From assembly GCA_012522765.1 (NCBI GenBank), contig JAAYJW010000294.1, positions 1 through 40,308 of the forward strand: 40,308 bases of DNA. Direction: 5' to 3'. Within the stretch, counting starts at the first letter, position 1. The number at the start of each line of letters is the position of its first letter. The translations under genes and the position numbers were made by a program. This stretch comes from a candidate division WS1 bacterium (GTDB lineage: Bacteria; Armatimonadota; Zipacnadia; Zipacnadales; UBA5352). Below the pieces are notes generated by a model. It made no database searches. It was given only the letters and a program-made list of their open reading frames with translations, and was not told where the DNA came from. Shown piece by piece: positions 9,908 to 17,573 of this stretch.

Positions 9908-10588
9908 ATGATGAGCGACACAAATGAGCGCAGCAATCGTTCACGGCGTGAAGCACAGACGCCGATGTCTGGAGCATCAACGAAGATCATGTCAACGATA
10001 GAAGAAGCCATCGAAGCCCTCCGCTCAGGGGGCTTCGTAGCACTTGAGGACCATCCTGAGCGCGAGAATGAGGCCGATGTGCTGCTGGCGGGCGAACTCG
10101 CAACGGGCGCGTCAGTCAACTTTCTTGCAGTGCATGCGCGCGGCCTGATCACGGTGGCCGTCGCACCGGAGATACTTGAGCGGCTGGACATCCCCCTGCT
10201 GCCGCAGCGCTACACGGTAGCGAACGCCCCGCGCTTCACCGAGCCGGTGGATGCGGTTGAGGGCACCACGACCGGCGCCTCCGCCTTTGACCGCGCGATC
10301 ACGCTCAACAAGCTCGCCGACCCAAACTCGCGGCCGGAGGACTTCTCGCGCCCCGGTCACGTCTTCCCGCTGCAGTGCATGCCCGGCTGCCTGCTCGACC
10401 GCAGGGGCCACACGGAGGGCGCGATCGCGCTCGCGAAGCTGGCGGGTCTGCAGCCTGTCGTCGCCATCTGCGAGCTGATGAACGAAGAGGGCCACATGGC
10501 CCGGGGGGAGCAGGTCGTGGAGTTTGCCGAGAAGCACGGCATGCCGCGGATCAGCGTGCAGGCGCTGGTGAAGCGAACCTGCGGGTAG
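9908..10588 (+). CDS. ribB: 3,4-dihydroxy-2-butanone 4-phosphate synthase
   Basis: EEAIEALRSGGFVALEDHPERENEADVLLAGE, HARGLITVAV, RPGHVFPLQ, RRGHTEGAIALAKLAGL; start uncertain (9908, 9911 or 9990). Confidence 0.88.
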   Translation: MMSDTNERSNRSRREAQTPMSGASTKIMSTIEEAIEALRSGGFVALEDHPERENEADVLLAGELATGASVNFLAVHARGLITVAVAPEILERLDIPLLPQRYTVANAPRFTEPVDAVEGTTTGASAFDRAITLNKLADPNSRPEDFSRPGHVFPLQCMPGCLLDRRGHTEGAIALAKLAGLQPVVAICELMNEEGHMARGEQVVEFAEKHGMPRISVQALVKRTCG

Positions 10589-10916
10589 GCCTTCACGGCG
10601 GCCTCACCCCCCGACCCCCTCTCCGTTCCGGAAGAGGGGGAGCACTCAAACGGTAGCCAGCCGCAGCACGACCGCGGGATCGGGCGGGGGAGGCCACGCG
10701 AAGGGCCTTCACGGCGGCCTCACCCCCCGGCCCCCTCTCCGTTCCGGAAGAGGGGGAGAACTCAGACGGTAGCCAGCCGCAGCACAACCGCGGGATCGGG
10801 GGGGGAGGCTGGGCGAAAGGCCTTCACGGCGGCCTCACCCCCCGGCCCCCTCTCCGTGCCGGAAGAGGGGGAGCACTCAAACGGTAGCCAGCCGCAGCAC
10901 GACCGCGGGATCACAT
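10588..10916 (+). repeat. Tandem intergenic repeat, about 116-bp unit, roughly 3 copies
   Basis: Units start at 10588, 10704 and 10819 with GGCCTTCACGGCGGCCTCACCCCCC...CCCTCTCCGT..CCGGAAGAGGGGGAG..CTCA.ACGGTAGCCAGCCGCAGCAC.ACCGCGGGATC; a further partial copy starts at 11039. Confidence 0.92.
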
Positions 10917-10992
10917 CGGGGATCATCGGTGGTTCGAGGCAGCTACGAGAAAGAACCTTGTCGCGCAAGCCCCCTCCGGAACGGAGGGGGTG

Positions 10993-11019
10993 CCCGATCC
11001 CGCTATCAGCGGGATCGGG
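10993..11019. repeat. Perfect 12-bp-stem hairpin upstream of the larA-like gene
   Basis: CCCGATCCCGCT-ATC-AGCGGGATCGGG. Confidence 0.85.
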
Positions 11020-11113
11020 CGGGGGAGGCTGGGCGAAAGGCCTTCACGGCGGCCTCACCGACCGGTCTTGCTGTTGTGCCGGTGCATCTGCTTGGAAAGT
11101 GGGAGGGCCTCCC

Positions 11114-12361
11114 ATGCAACTCCGCTTCAAGTACGGCAGGACCGAGCAGGTGGCAGATGTCGCCGATGAGCGCGTGATTGGGCAGATCCGCATGCCTTCC
11201 CGCGAGGGCGTCGGCGATGTCGCAGTCGCGCTCGATCAGGCGCTGAGCAGCCCCATCGGCCCCGCGCTCGCGGATGTCATCAAGCCCGGCGACCACGTCG
11301 CGCTGATGACCGTTGACTTCACCCGCCCCAACCCCTCACAGATGCTCTGGCCGCTCGCCGAGCGCATCGAGAGCCTCGGCGCAAGCTACCAGATCGTCAT
11401 CGGCCTGGGCAACCACCGCCCGATGACCGATGCCGAGCTTGACGACTTCATCGGCAGCCACGATGTCCTCCAGCCCGACTCGCGCGGGGAGCAGTGGCGG
11501 CTCGGAAGAACCTCCTTCGGCACCCCCATCGAGGTCGCGCCCTTCATGCAGCAGTTCGACAGAAAGGTCGTCTGCGGCTTCATCGAGCCAAGCTACATCG
11601 CGGGCTTCTCCGGCGGGCGGAAGATGATCCTGCCGGGCGTGTCCTCCTACGAGTCGATCACACACAACCACTTCCTGACCCTCACTGAGGGCCGCAAGCT
11701 CGGCGTGCTCGACGAGAACCCCGTGCATCGCGACATGACGGAGGCTGCGCTGGCCGTCGGAGTGGACTTCATCTGCGACGCGGTCGTCAACCCCGACGAC
11801 TCGTGGGCGCGAATTGTCTGCGGCGATCTCGTGGAGGCACACCGCGCGGGCGCGATGCTCTCGCGCGAGATCTACGAGCACCACGTGCAGCAGAAGGCCG
11901 ACATCGTGATTTGCACCTCCGGCGGCTGGCCGTACGACGTGGACATGGTGCAGGCGAAGAAGACGCTGGTGCCCGCGCTGGAGTGCGTGCGCGAGGGCGG
12001 CTGCGTGATCCTGCTCGGGGAGTGCGAGGATGGCTGGGGCTGCGCGACGCCGTGGCCGGAGCTGCTGGAGAGCGAGGAGCCGGGGGCGCTCATCGCGGAG
12101 ATGCGACGGCGGCTCGGTGAGGGCGACGTGGCGTGGCACTGGGCGCCCTGCTCGACCGGACTGCTCTTCTCCTCGGTAGTGCATGACCTCGGCGCGCAAC
12201 TGATCGTGGTCTCGCAGCTTGCGGCGGAGCTTGAGGCGACCTTCGCCGACTCGGCGCCCGATCTCGCGACGGCGCTGGCGATGGCCGAGGAGCAGCTTGG
12301 AGCGGACGCGTCCATCATCGGCCTGCACGACGGCCGGCGGGTGATCTGCCGCGGGACGTAA
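11114..12361 (+). CDS. LarA-family (DUF2088-like) nickel-dependent racemase-like protein
   Basis: ATG at 11114 (MQLRFKYGRTEQVADV); GLGNHRPMTDAE, GFSGGRKMILPGVSSYESITHNH match the LarA His/Lys/His pattern. The longer ORF start (10856) lies in the repeats. Confidence 0.85.
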   Translation: MQLRFKYGRTEQVADVADERVIGQIRMPSREGVGDVAVALDQALSSPIGPALADVIKPGDHVALMTVDFTRPNPSQMLWPLAERIESLGASYQIVIGLGNHRPMTDAELDDFIGSHDVLQPDSRGEQWRLGRTSFGTPIEVAPFMQQFDRKVVCGFIEPSYIAGFSGGRKMILPGVSSYESITHNHFLTLTEGRKLGVLDENPVHRDMTEAALAVGVDFICDAVVNPDDSWARIVCGDLVEAHRAGAMLSREIYEHHVQQKADIVICTSGGWPYDVDMVQAKKTLVPALECVREGGCVILLGECEDGWGCATPWPELLESEEPGALIAEMRRRLGEGDVAWHWAPCSTGLLFSSVVHDLGAQLIVVSQLAAELEATFADSAPDLATALAMAEEQLGADASIIGLHDGRRVICRGT

Positions 12362-12448
12362 GGCTGACCCGGGCGAGACAGGCGGCAACGGCGCGGCAGG
12401 GTAGAAGCCCCCTCCCTGCACAACATGGACGGCGGACATGACCGGAGG

Positions 12449-12468
12449 TCCAGGCGCCCTCGCCTGGA
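12449..12468. repeat. Intergenic hairpin
   Basis: TCCAGGCG-CCCT-CGCCTGGA. Confidence 0.75.
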
Positions 12469-12530
12469 CACGTGACGCGCGGTAGCTTGCCCTCGCCCCG
12501 CCGCGGTGATTGCCGTACGCCGTTCGGAGC

Positions 12531-12555
12531 GACGCATCTGCCGTTCAGATGCGTC
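12531..12555. repeat. Intergenic hairpin
   Basis: GACGCATCTG-CCGTT-CAGATGCGTC, perfect 10-bp stem. Confidence 0.8.
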
Positions 12556-12845
12556 GGCCGTTGCCGTTTGCAGAAGGCCCGCGTCGCTTCGCGCCGCCCC
12601 CTGCGAGGGCGCAGGGGCCACAATCCACGCCCTCCGGGCGGGACAGGCGGCAACGGCTAACGGCACCTCCCCCGCCCTCACCCGCTTCGCGGGATCGGGC
12701 ACCCCCTCCGTTCCGGAGAGGGGGCTGGCGGACAGCAGCGCTAAGAGAGTCAGGTCAGAGGTCCACAACCTTCCCGAGGAAATGAAGCCTCTCAAGGCGA
12801 AGTGCACCGGCGTGCATGATATCCACCCTCGGGAGGCGACGCCGC

Positions 12846-14198
12846 GTGAACCTCGTACTGATCGTCTGCGATACTCTCCGCCGTGACTACCTCGGCTGCT
12901 ACGGGAATGACTGGGTCCAGACGCCCGCGCTCGATGACCTGGCGGCCTCCGGCGTCACCTTTGAGCACTGCTACGTCGGCTCGTTTCCGACGGTGCCCCA
13001 GCGCCATGATCTGATGTGCTCAAACCACGTCTTCCACACCACCGGATGGGCGCCGATACAATCCGGCAACACCCCGCTCCAGCAGCGGCTCCAGGCCGAG
13101 GGCTACGTGACGCAGTTCATCGCCGACCACGCGCAACTGATGGCGCCGGGGATGAACTACCACATGGGCTTCGACGGCGTCGAGTGGATTCGCGGGCATA
13201 TCGCAGATCGCTGGCGCACTGAGCCGGTTGACTACACGGTGCCCTGCGACCCGAGCAAGCTGCGCCAGCCCGAGCATTGGGTGGAGGACTGGCCGCGCAA
13301 CTACTGCGCGCGCGAGACCGAGTCCGATTGGCCCTCACCGAAGACCTTCCGCGCCGCCGAGGAGTGGCTGGAGCGCAACCGCGAGCATGAGAAGTTCTAC
13401 CTGCTCATTGACACCTTCGATGTGCATGAGCCGTGGCTGCCGCCGCAGCACTACACCGAGATGTATGATCCGGGGTATGAGGGCGACGAGGCCATCTACC
13501 CGCGCTACGATCACGCCGGATACCTGACCGAAGCGGAACTCCAGCACGTGCGGGGGCTGTACGCGGGCTCGATCACGATGATGGACCGCGCCATCGGCCG
13601 CTTCCTGCAAAAGCTCGAGGACCTAGGGCTTGCGGAGCAGACAGCGGTCGCCTTTACCTCCGATCATGGCTGGTATTTCGGCGAGCATAATTACATCGGC
13701 AAGCACACGGTGCTGGAGCCGAAGCGAGGCTGGCAGTTCTACGACGAGGTCGCGCGGGTGCCGCTGATTGTGCGCGCGCCCAACCTGCCGCAGGGGCTGA
13801 TCAGCCACGCGCTTGCGCAGCCCGTGGACATCGCGCCGACGCTGATGGAGATCGCGGGGCTGGAGGCTCCCGCGGACACGCATGGCATGTCGGTGCTCAA
13901 GGCGCTTGGTGGCGGTAAGGGCCCGCGCAAGGTGGCCGTCACTTCGCCGAAACTCGATGCGCCGGAGGATCAGTGCCTCTGGAACGCCATCAATGACGGC
14001 GAATGGACCCTGCAGCATGCAGGCGGCCTCGCCGATCCGGAGCTTTATCACATCTCGGAGGACCCAGGGCAGCTTGAGAACGTGATCTCCACGCATCCCC
14101 ATGAGGCGCGGCGACTGCATGCGGCCTATATCGCCTACCTGGAGCAGATCGGGGTGCGCGACGACCTGATCGAGCGCCGGCGGCCGCTGGACCTGTAG
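12846..14198 (+). CDS. Sulfatase-family (alkaline-phosphatase-superfamily) hydrolase
   Basis: GTG at 12846 after GGGAGG; LVLIVCDTLRRDYLGCYGN, SFPTVPQRHDLMCS, FTSDHGWYFGEHNYIGKH. ATG 12816 is an alternative start. Confidence 0.88.
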   Translation: MNLVLIVCDTLRRDYLGCYGNDWVQTPALDDLAASGVTFEHCYVGSFPTVPQRHDLMCSNHVFHTTGWAPIQSGNTPLQQRLQAEGYVTQFIADHAQLMAPGMNYHMGFDGVEWIRGHIADRWRTEPVDYTVPCDPSKLRQPEHWVEDWPRNYCARETESDWPSPKTFRAAEEWLERNREHEKFYLLIDTFDVHEPWLPPQHYTEMYDPGYEGDEAIYPRYDHAGYLTEAELQHVRGLYAGSITMMDRAIGRFLQKLEDLGLAEQTAVAFTSDHGWYFGEHNYIGKHTVLEPKRGWQFYDEVARVPLIVRAPNLPQGLISHALAQPVDIAPTLMEIAGLEAPADTHGMSVLKALGGGKGPRKVAVTSPKLDAPEDQCLWNAINDGEWTLQHAGGLADPELYHISEDPGQLENVISTHPHEARRLHAAYIAYLEQIGVRDDLIERRRPLDL

Positions 14199-14298
14199 CA
14201 CGACCATCAAATCGAGCGCGCCACGGAGCAGGGGGAAAGGAAGCCGCCGATAGCGAACCCTTGAGCAGACTTCATAGAACTCCCATCCGGGGTGCGCA

Positions 14299-14793
14299 AT
14301 GTTCGAGCGCCACATCGAGGAGACCATCGAGATCGCGTCCGCGCCGACAGAGGTGTGGTGGCAACTCATCAACTTCAAGGCCTACCCGGAGTGGAACCGC
14401 TTCATCACTTACATTGAGGGCATCCCGGAGGAGGGCGAACTTCTGCACGTGACCCTCCAACCCGAGCGCCTGCCGGCCATCAGCATTCATCCGCGAGTGC
14501 TCGTTGCGGAGCCGGAGCGCGAACTTCGCTGGATCGGGCGCCTCGGGCTGCCGCAGGTACTCGATGGCGAGCACGCATTCCTGATCAAGTCCGTCGGCAC
14601 CAACCATGTGCGCTTCACCCAGAGCGAACGCTTCTCCGGGCTCTTCGTTCCAGGAGCGATGGCGTTGCTTGAGGATGATATCCGCCGCGGCTTCGAGAAG
14701 ATGAACATGGCACTCCGCCAGCGCTGCGAAGCTGCGCATGCCACCCGCGAGACTGCGCGGGCCGAGGAGCATGAGAGCCACCGGAAAGGCTGA
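14299..14793 (+). CDS. SRPBCC-family protein (polyketide cyclase/START-like)
   Basis: IEETIEIASAPTEVWWQLINFKAYPEWNRFI...GRLGLPQVLDGEHAFLIKSVGTNHVRFTQSERFSGLFVP. Confidence 0.85.
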   Translation: MFERHIEETIEIASAPTEVWWQLINFKAYPEWNRFITYIEGIPEEGELLHVTLQPERLPAISIHPRVLVAEPERELRWIGRLGLPQVLDGEHAFLIKSVGTNHVRFTQSERFSGLFVPGAMALLEDDIRRGFEKMNMALRQRCEAAHATRETARAEEHESHRKG

Positions 14794-14947
14794 TCCGTCT
14801 GATCCGTTTCCACCTGAGCCGCCCTCGGGTGCCTGCTCCCGCAGCGTAGGTTTGCCCGGTGAAACTTGTGCACAGCAGGCACCCACGGTCTCCATTGTGT
14901 AAAGTTAACCCGTCCATACCTCGACTAACTTCCGCAGCAATGCCCAG

Positions 14948-15345
14948 CGGTGGCGTCTGTGGAAAGGCCTCCTGAGCCCCTGTAAGACAATATAACAGAC
15001 ACAACTTCTTCATGCTTTGGTTACTTGCGGACCTCGAACATCCGTCCACACCCGGCTCCTTTTCAACAAAGTGCAGTACGTCGATTTGGGCTGTTTTCTG
15101 AGCGGAACGTCGCCCGAAACGGGCGATTCTGGCCGTTAGGGCCATCAGGAGGGCCGTGGAGGGCGATTCCGAGGATCTTCAGAATCCCTTTGCAATGGGG
15201 GAAGCAATCTGATATACTCTGCTCACGTGGAGAGGGAGGCGGCGGTTTTCCACAAGTGTGGATAACACTGTGGAAAAGCCCAAAAGGGCAGGTGCGGACG
15301 GCTTTGGGGGATGCCATGCCGGCGTACTACCGCCAGATGTTTTCC
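14948..15345. other. Putative oriC component upstream of dnaA (DnaA boxes plus AT-rich tract)
   Basis: Perfect TGTGGATAA (15257-15265) flanked by TTTTCCACA (15246-15254) and TGTGGAAAA (15269-15277); TGTGGAAAG at 14958; AT-rich stretch about 14982-15028 (TGTAAGACAATATAACAGACACAACTTCTTCATG). Confidence 0.7.
15190..15218 (+). promoter_or_regulatory. Sigma70-type dnaA promoter candidate
   Basis: TTGCAA-N17-TATACT (15190-15195 and 15213-15218), just upstream of the DnaA-box cluster. Confidence 0.6.
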
Positions 15346-15488
15346 ACGAAGCACTCACCGCAGCCAGTCATCGCAGCAGCATTCGTATCTGCGCCGGTAG
15401 AGCATTCTCCTGTCACCACTGCTGGGGGACCTTTGAGGTTCCCGTTTCGCGCGCCACTTAGTCACGGCAAAGGACGGGTACTCCAACA

Positions 15489-16919
15489 ATGGCAAGCGAG
15501 ACACATCTCTCCGGAGAGCATATCTGGCGCGCCTGTCTGCCTCTTCTTGCTGAGCGCGTCAGCCCCGCGACCTACGACGGCTTCCTGACCAACGCGATTG
15601 CGATCGACTTTTCCGGCGAGAACCTCCGTCTCGGTGTAGTCAACGAGTTCGCCAAAGACTGGCTTGAGCGGCACCATGCGCACACGATGCGCGAGTGCCT
15701 TGCCGAGGTCGCGCAGTGTCCGGTGAGCGTGGACGTTGAGGTGCTGCCCGAGGAGCAGCTTCCTGTAGCGGTGCCTGCCGCGCCCGCGCCAGTGCCGCCA
15801 CCCGCACCCGCGCCCGAAGCCGCACCGCGCCCGGCTGCTGTGTCGAGGCCTGCACCGGTGTCGCTGATTCCCGACGCGACGGGTGAGTTGCGGACGTCCC
15901 CGCTGAACCCGAAGTACACCTTCAACGATTTCGTGGTGGCGGACTGCAATCGCTTTGCCCACGCGGCGGCGCTGCAGGTGGCCAAGTCGCCGGGGCAGGC
16001 TTACAACCCGCTCTTTATCCACTCCGCGTCGGGGCTGGGGAAGACCCACCTGATCCAGGCGATTGGCCATTCGATCATTGCGAACCGCCCCGACTGCAAG
16101 GTGGTCTACATCTCGGCCGAGGCGTTTGTCAACCACATGATCTCGTGCATGCGGGACAACACCATTGACCGCTTCCGGCAGAACTACCGGTCGGTGGATG
16201 TGTGGCTGGTGGATGACATCCAGTTCATCGCGGCGATCGAGGGGCCGGCGTCGGAGGAGGAGTTCTTCCACACCTTCAATACGCTTTACGAGACGAATCG
16301 CCAGGTGGTCATCGCTTCGGATTGTCCGCCGCGGCACCTGCAGCTTATGAACGACCGATTGCGTTCGCGACTTGAGATGGGGATCGTCGCCGACCTGCGG
16401 GTCCCGGACGTCGAGACCCGTGTAGCGATCCTTGAGAAGAAGGCGCAGGCTGAGGGCGTTCCGCTTTCGCGCGACATTCTCGAGTACGTGGCATCGAAGA
16501 TCGAGTCCAACATCCGCGTGCTTGAGGGCGCGCTGCTGAAGATCTGCGCCTACGCGTCGCTCAATCAGGTACAGATCACGCGATCGCTCGTCGAGGATAT
16601 CATCGGCGACTACTCCACCGCCACGAGCGAGCGCCGCATCTCTTCGAAGGAGATCGTGGACCTGGTTTCGTCGGAGATGGACGTATCGGCCGAGGACATC
16701 GTGTCGAAGAAGCGTTCGGCGGACATCGCCTGGGCGCGCCAGGTGGCGATCTACCTGTGCCGTGAGCTGACGGACAATTCGCTGGCGAGGATCGGGGAGC
16801 ATTTCGGCGGGCGCGATCACTCCACGGTGCTGCACTCATACAACAAGGTTGCTGAGATGATCGAGGAAGACCAGCAGGTGCTGTGGCTGATAAACGACCT
16901 GAAGGCAGCTTTCGAGTAG
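15489..16919 (+). CDS. dnaA: Chromosomal replication initiator protein DnaA
   Basis: NPKYTFNDFVVADCNRFAHAAAL, SASGLGKTHLIQAIGH, VDVWLVDDIQFI, C-terminal GGRDHSTVLHSYNKV signature. Confidence 0.97.
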   Translation: MASETHLSGEHIWRACLPLLAERVSPATYDGFLTNAIAIDFSGENLRLGVVNEFAKDWLERHHAHTMRECLAEVAQCPVSVDVEVLPEEQLPVAVPAAPAPVPPPAPAPEAAPRPAAVSRPAPVSLIPDATGELRTSPLNPKYTFNDFVVADCNRFAHAAALQVAKSPGQAYNPLFIHSASGLGKTHLIQAIGHSIIANRPDCKVVYISAEAFVNHMISCMRDNTIDRFRQNYRSVDVWLVDDIQFIAAIEGPASEEEFFHTFNTLYETNRQVVIASDCPPRHLQLMNDRLRSRLEMGIVADLRVPDVETRVAILEKKAQAEGVPLSRDILEYVASKIESNIRVLEGALLKICAYASLNQVQITRSLVEDIIGDYSTATSERRISSKEIVDLVSSEMDVSAEDIVSKKRSADIAWARQVAIYLCRELTDNSLARIGEHFGGRDHSTVLHSYNKVAEMIEEDQQVLWLINDLKAAFE

Positions 16920-17212
16920 CGCACGATGTCGCCTGCCCGGGGGAACGCGGAGTCGGCCGCCTGGGCCGGCTCCGTTTCTATGTACGGCGGCTCACAGGCC
17001 CTCATCGGCGGGTCCCGATGGGCTGTGGAAGGAGCTTGCGTCGGGTGGAGATTGCTCGGGGAGAACTGTGCGGGGAGGCTTGCTCTGTGGGTTCTGTCGA
17101 AAAGCCGCGGGGTTGTGTGGAGGTTTTCCGCCGCTTCTGCTCAGGCCGCTCGGACGTGGCGCAAGTCGATATCCACGAAATGCACCGCCGAGGCGCGCGA
17201 AACCTTCCACCC

Positions 17213-17221
17213 TCATCCACA
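17213..17221. promoter_or_regulatory. DnaA-box-like site in the dnaA-dnaN intergenic region
   Basis: TCATCCACA, one mismatch from TTATCCACA. Confidence 0.45.
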
Positions 17222-17365
17222 GGCGTGGCAAGTTCGGGAGCGACCTGTGCTGCGAGTCCGCGAAAGCTATGCACGTCTCTCCACGAGTGGACCTTCAGCT
17301 TTTCCCCGATACCGGAGGGCACGGTGGCAGCTTTGAGCGCGCGATCTCCACGCTTTCAACGGACG

Positions 17366-17413
17366 TAGTAGTAGGAGTAGTAAGTACTTAAAAGCCCCAC
17401 GACGTACTACTAC
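17366..17413. other. DnaA-trio-like repeat with inverted partner (putative origin unwinding element)
   Basis: TAGTAGTAGGAGTAGTAA at 17366-17383, then AT-rich GTACTTAAAAG, and TACTACTACGG near 17408 on the opposite orientation. Confidence 0.5.
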
Positions 17414-17495
17414 GGCCGTGGAGAACCGGGAAGAGAGAGCTTGCGATCATATTGTGCGGCAGTGGAGGTGCGATGTCAGGCAGAGGCGAATAACC

Positions 17496-17524
17496 TTGAC
17501 GCACCGTCGTCGGTACGGTTAACT
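17496..17524 (+). promoter_or_regulatory. Sigma70-type dnaN promoter candidate
   Basis: TTGACG-N17-TTAACT, 49 bp before the dnaN ATG. Confidence 0.45.
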
Positions 17525-17573
17525 TAGCTGGTGCAAATTGATCCATGCGCCTACCGCGCAAGGAGGCCCGGGG

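Noticed and set aside
10593-10968. Two - strand ORFs encoding a repeated peptide (CGWLP.E.SPSSGTERGPGGEAAVKA)
   Set aside because: The peptide repetition follows from the tandem DNA repeat; no RBS or family support.
10588-11060. CRISPR-like periodicity
   Set aside because: Units are about 116 bp and near-identical throughout, with no unique spacers and no cas genes in the window.
15025-15588. 187-aa ORF across the putative origin
   Set aside because: Overlaps the dnaA promoter, the DnaA-box cluster and the dnaA start; no protein motifs.
16883-17391. Several ORFs (81-161 aa) in the dnaA-dnaN gap
   Set aside because: Overlap one another in multiple frames, no RBS or motifs, and cover DnaA-box-like sites; treated as noncoding.
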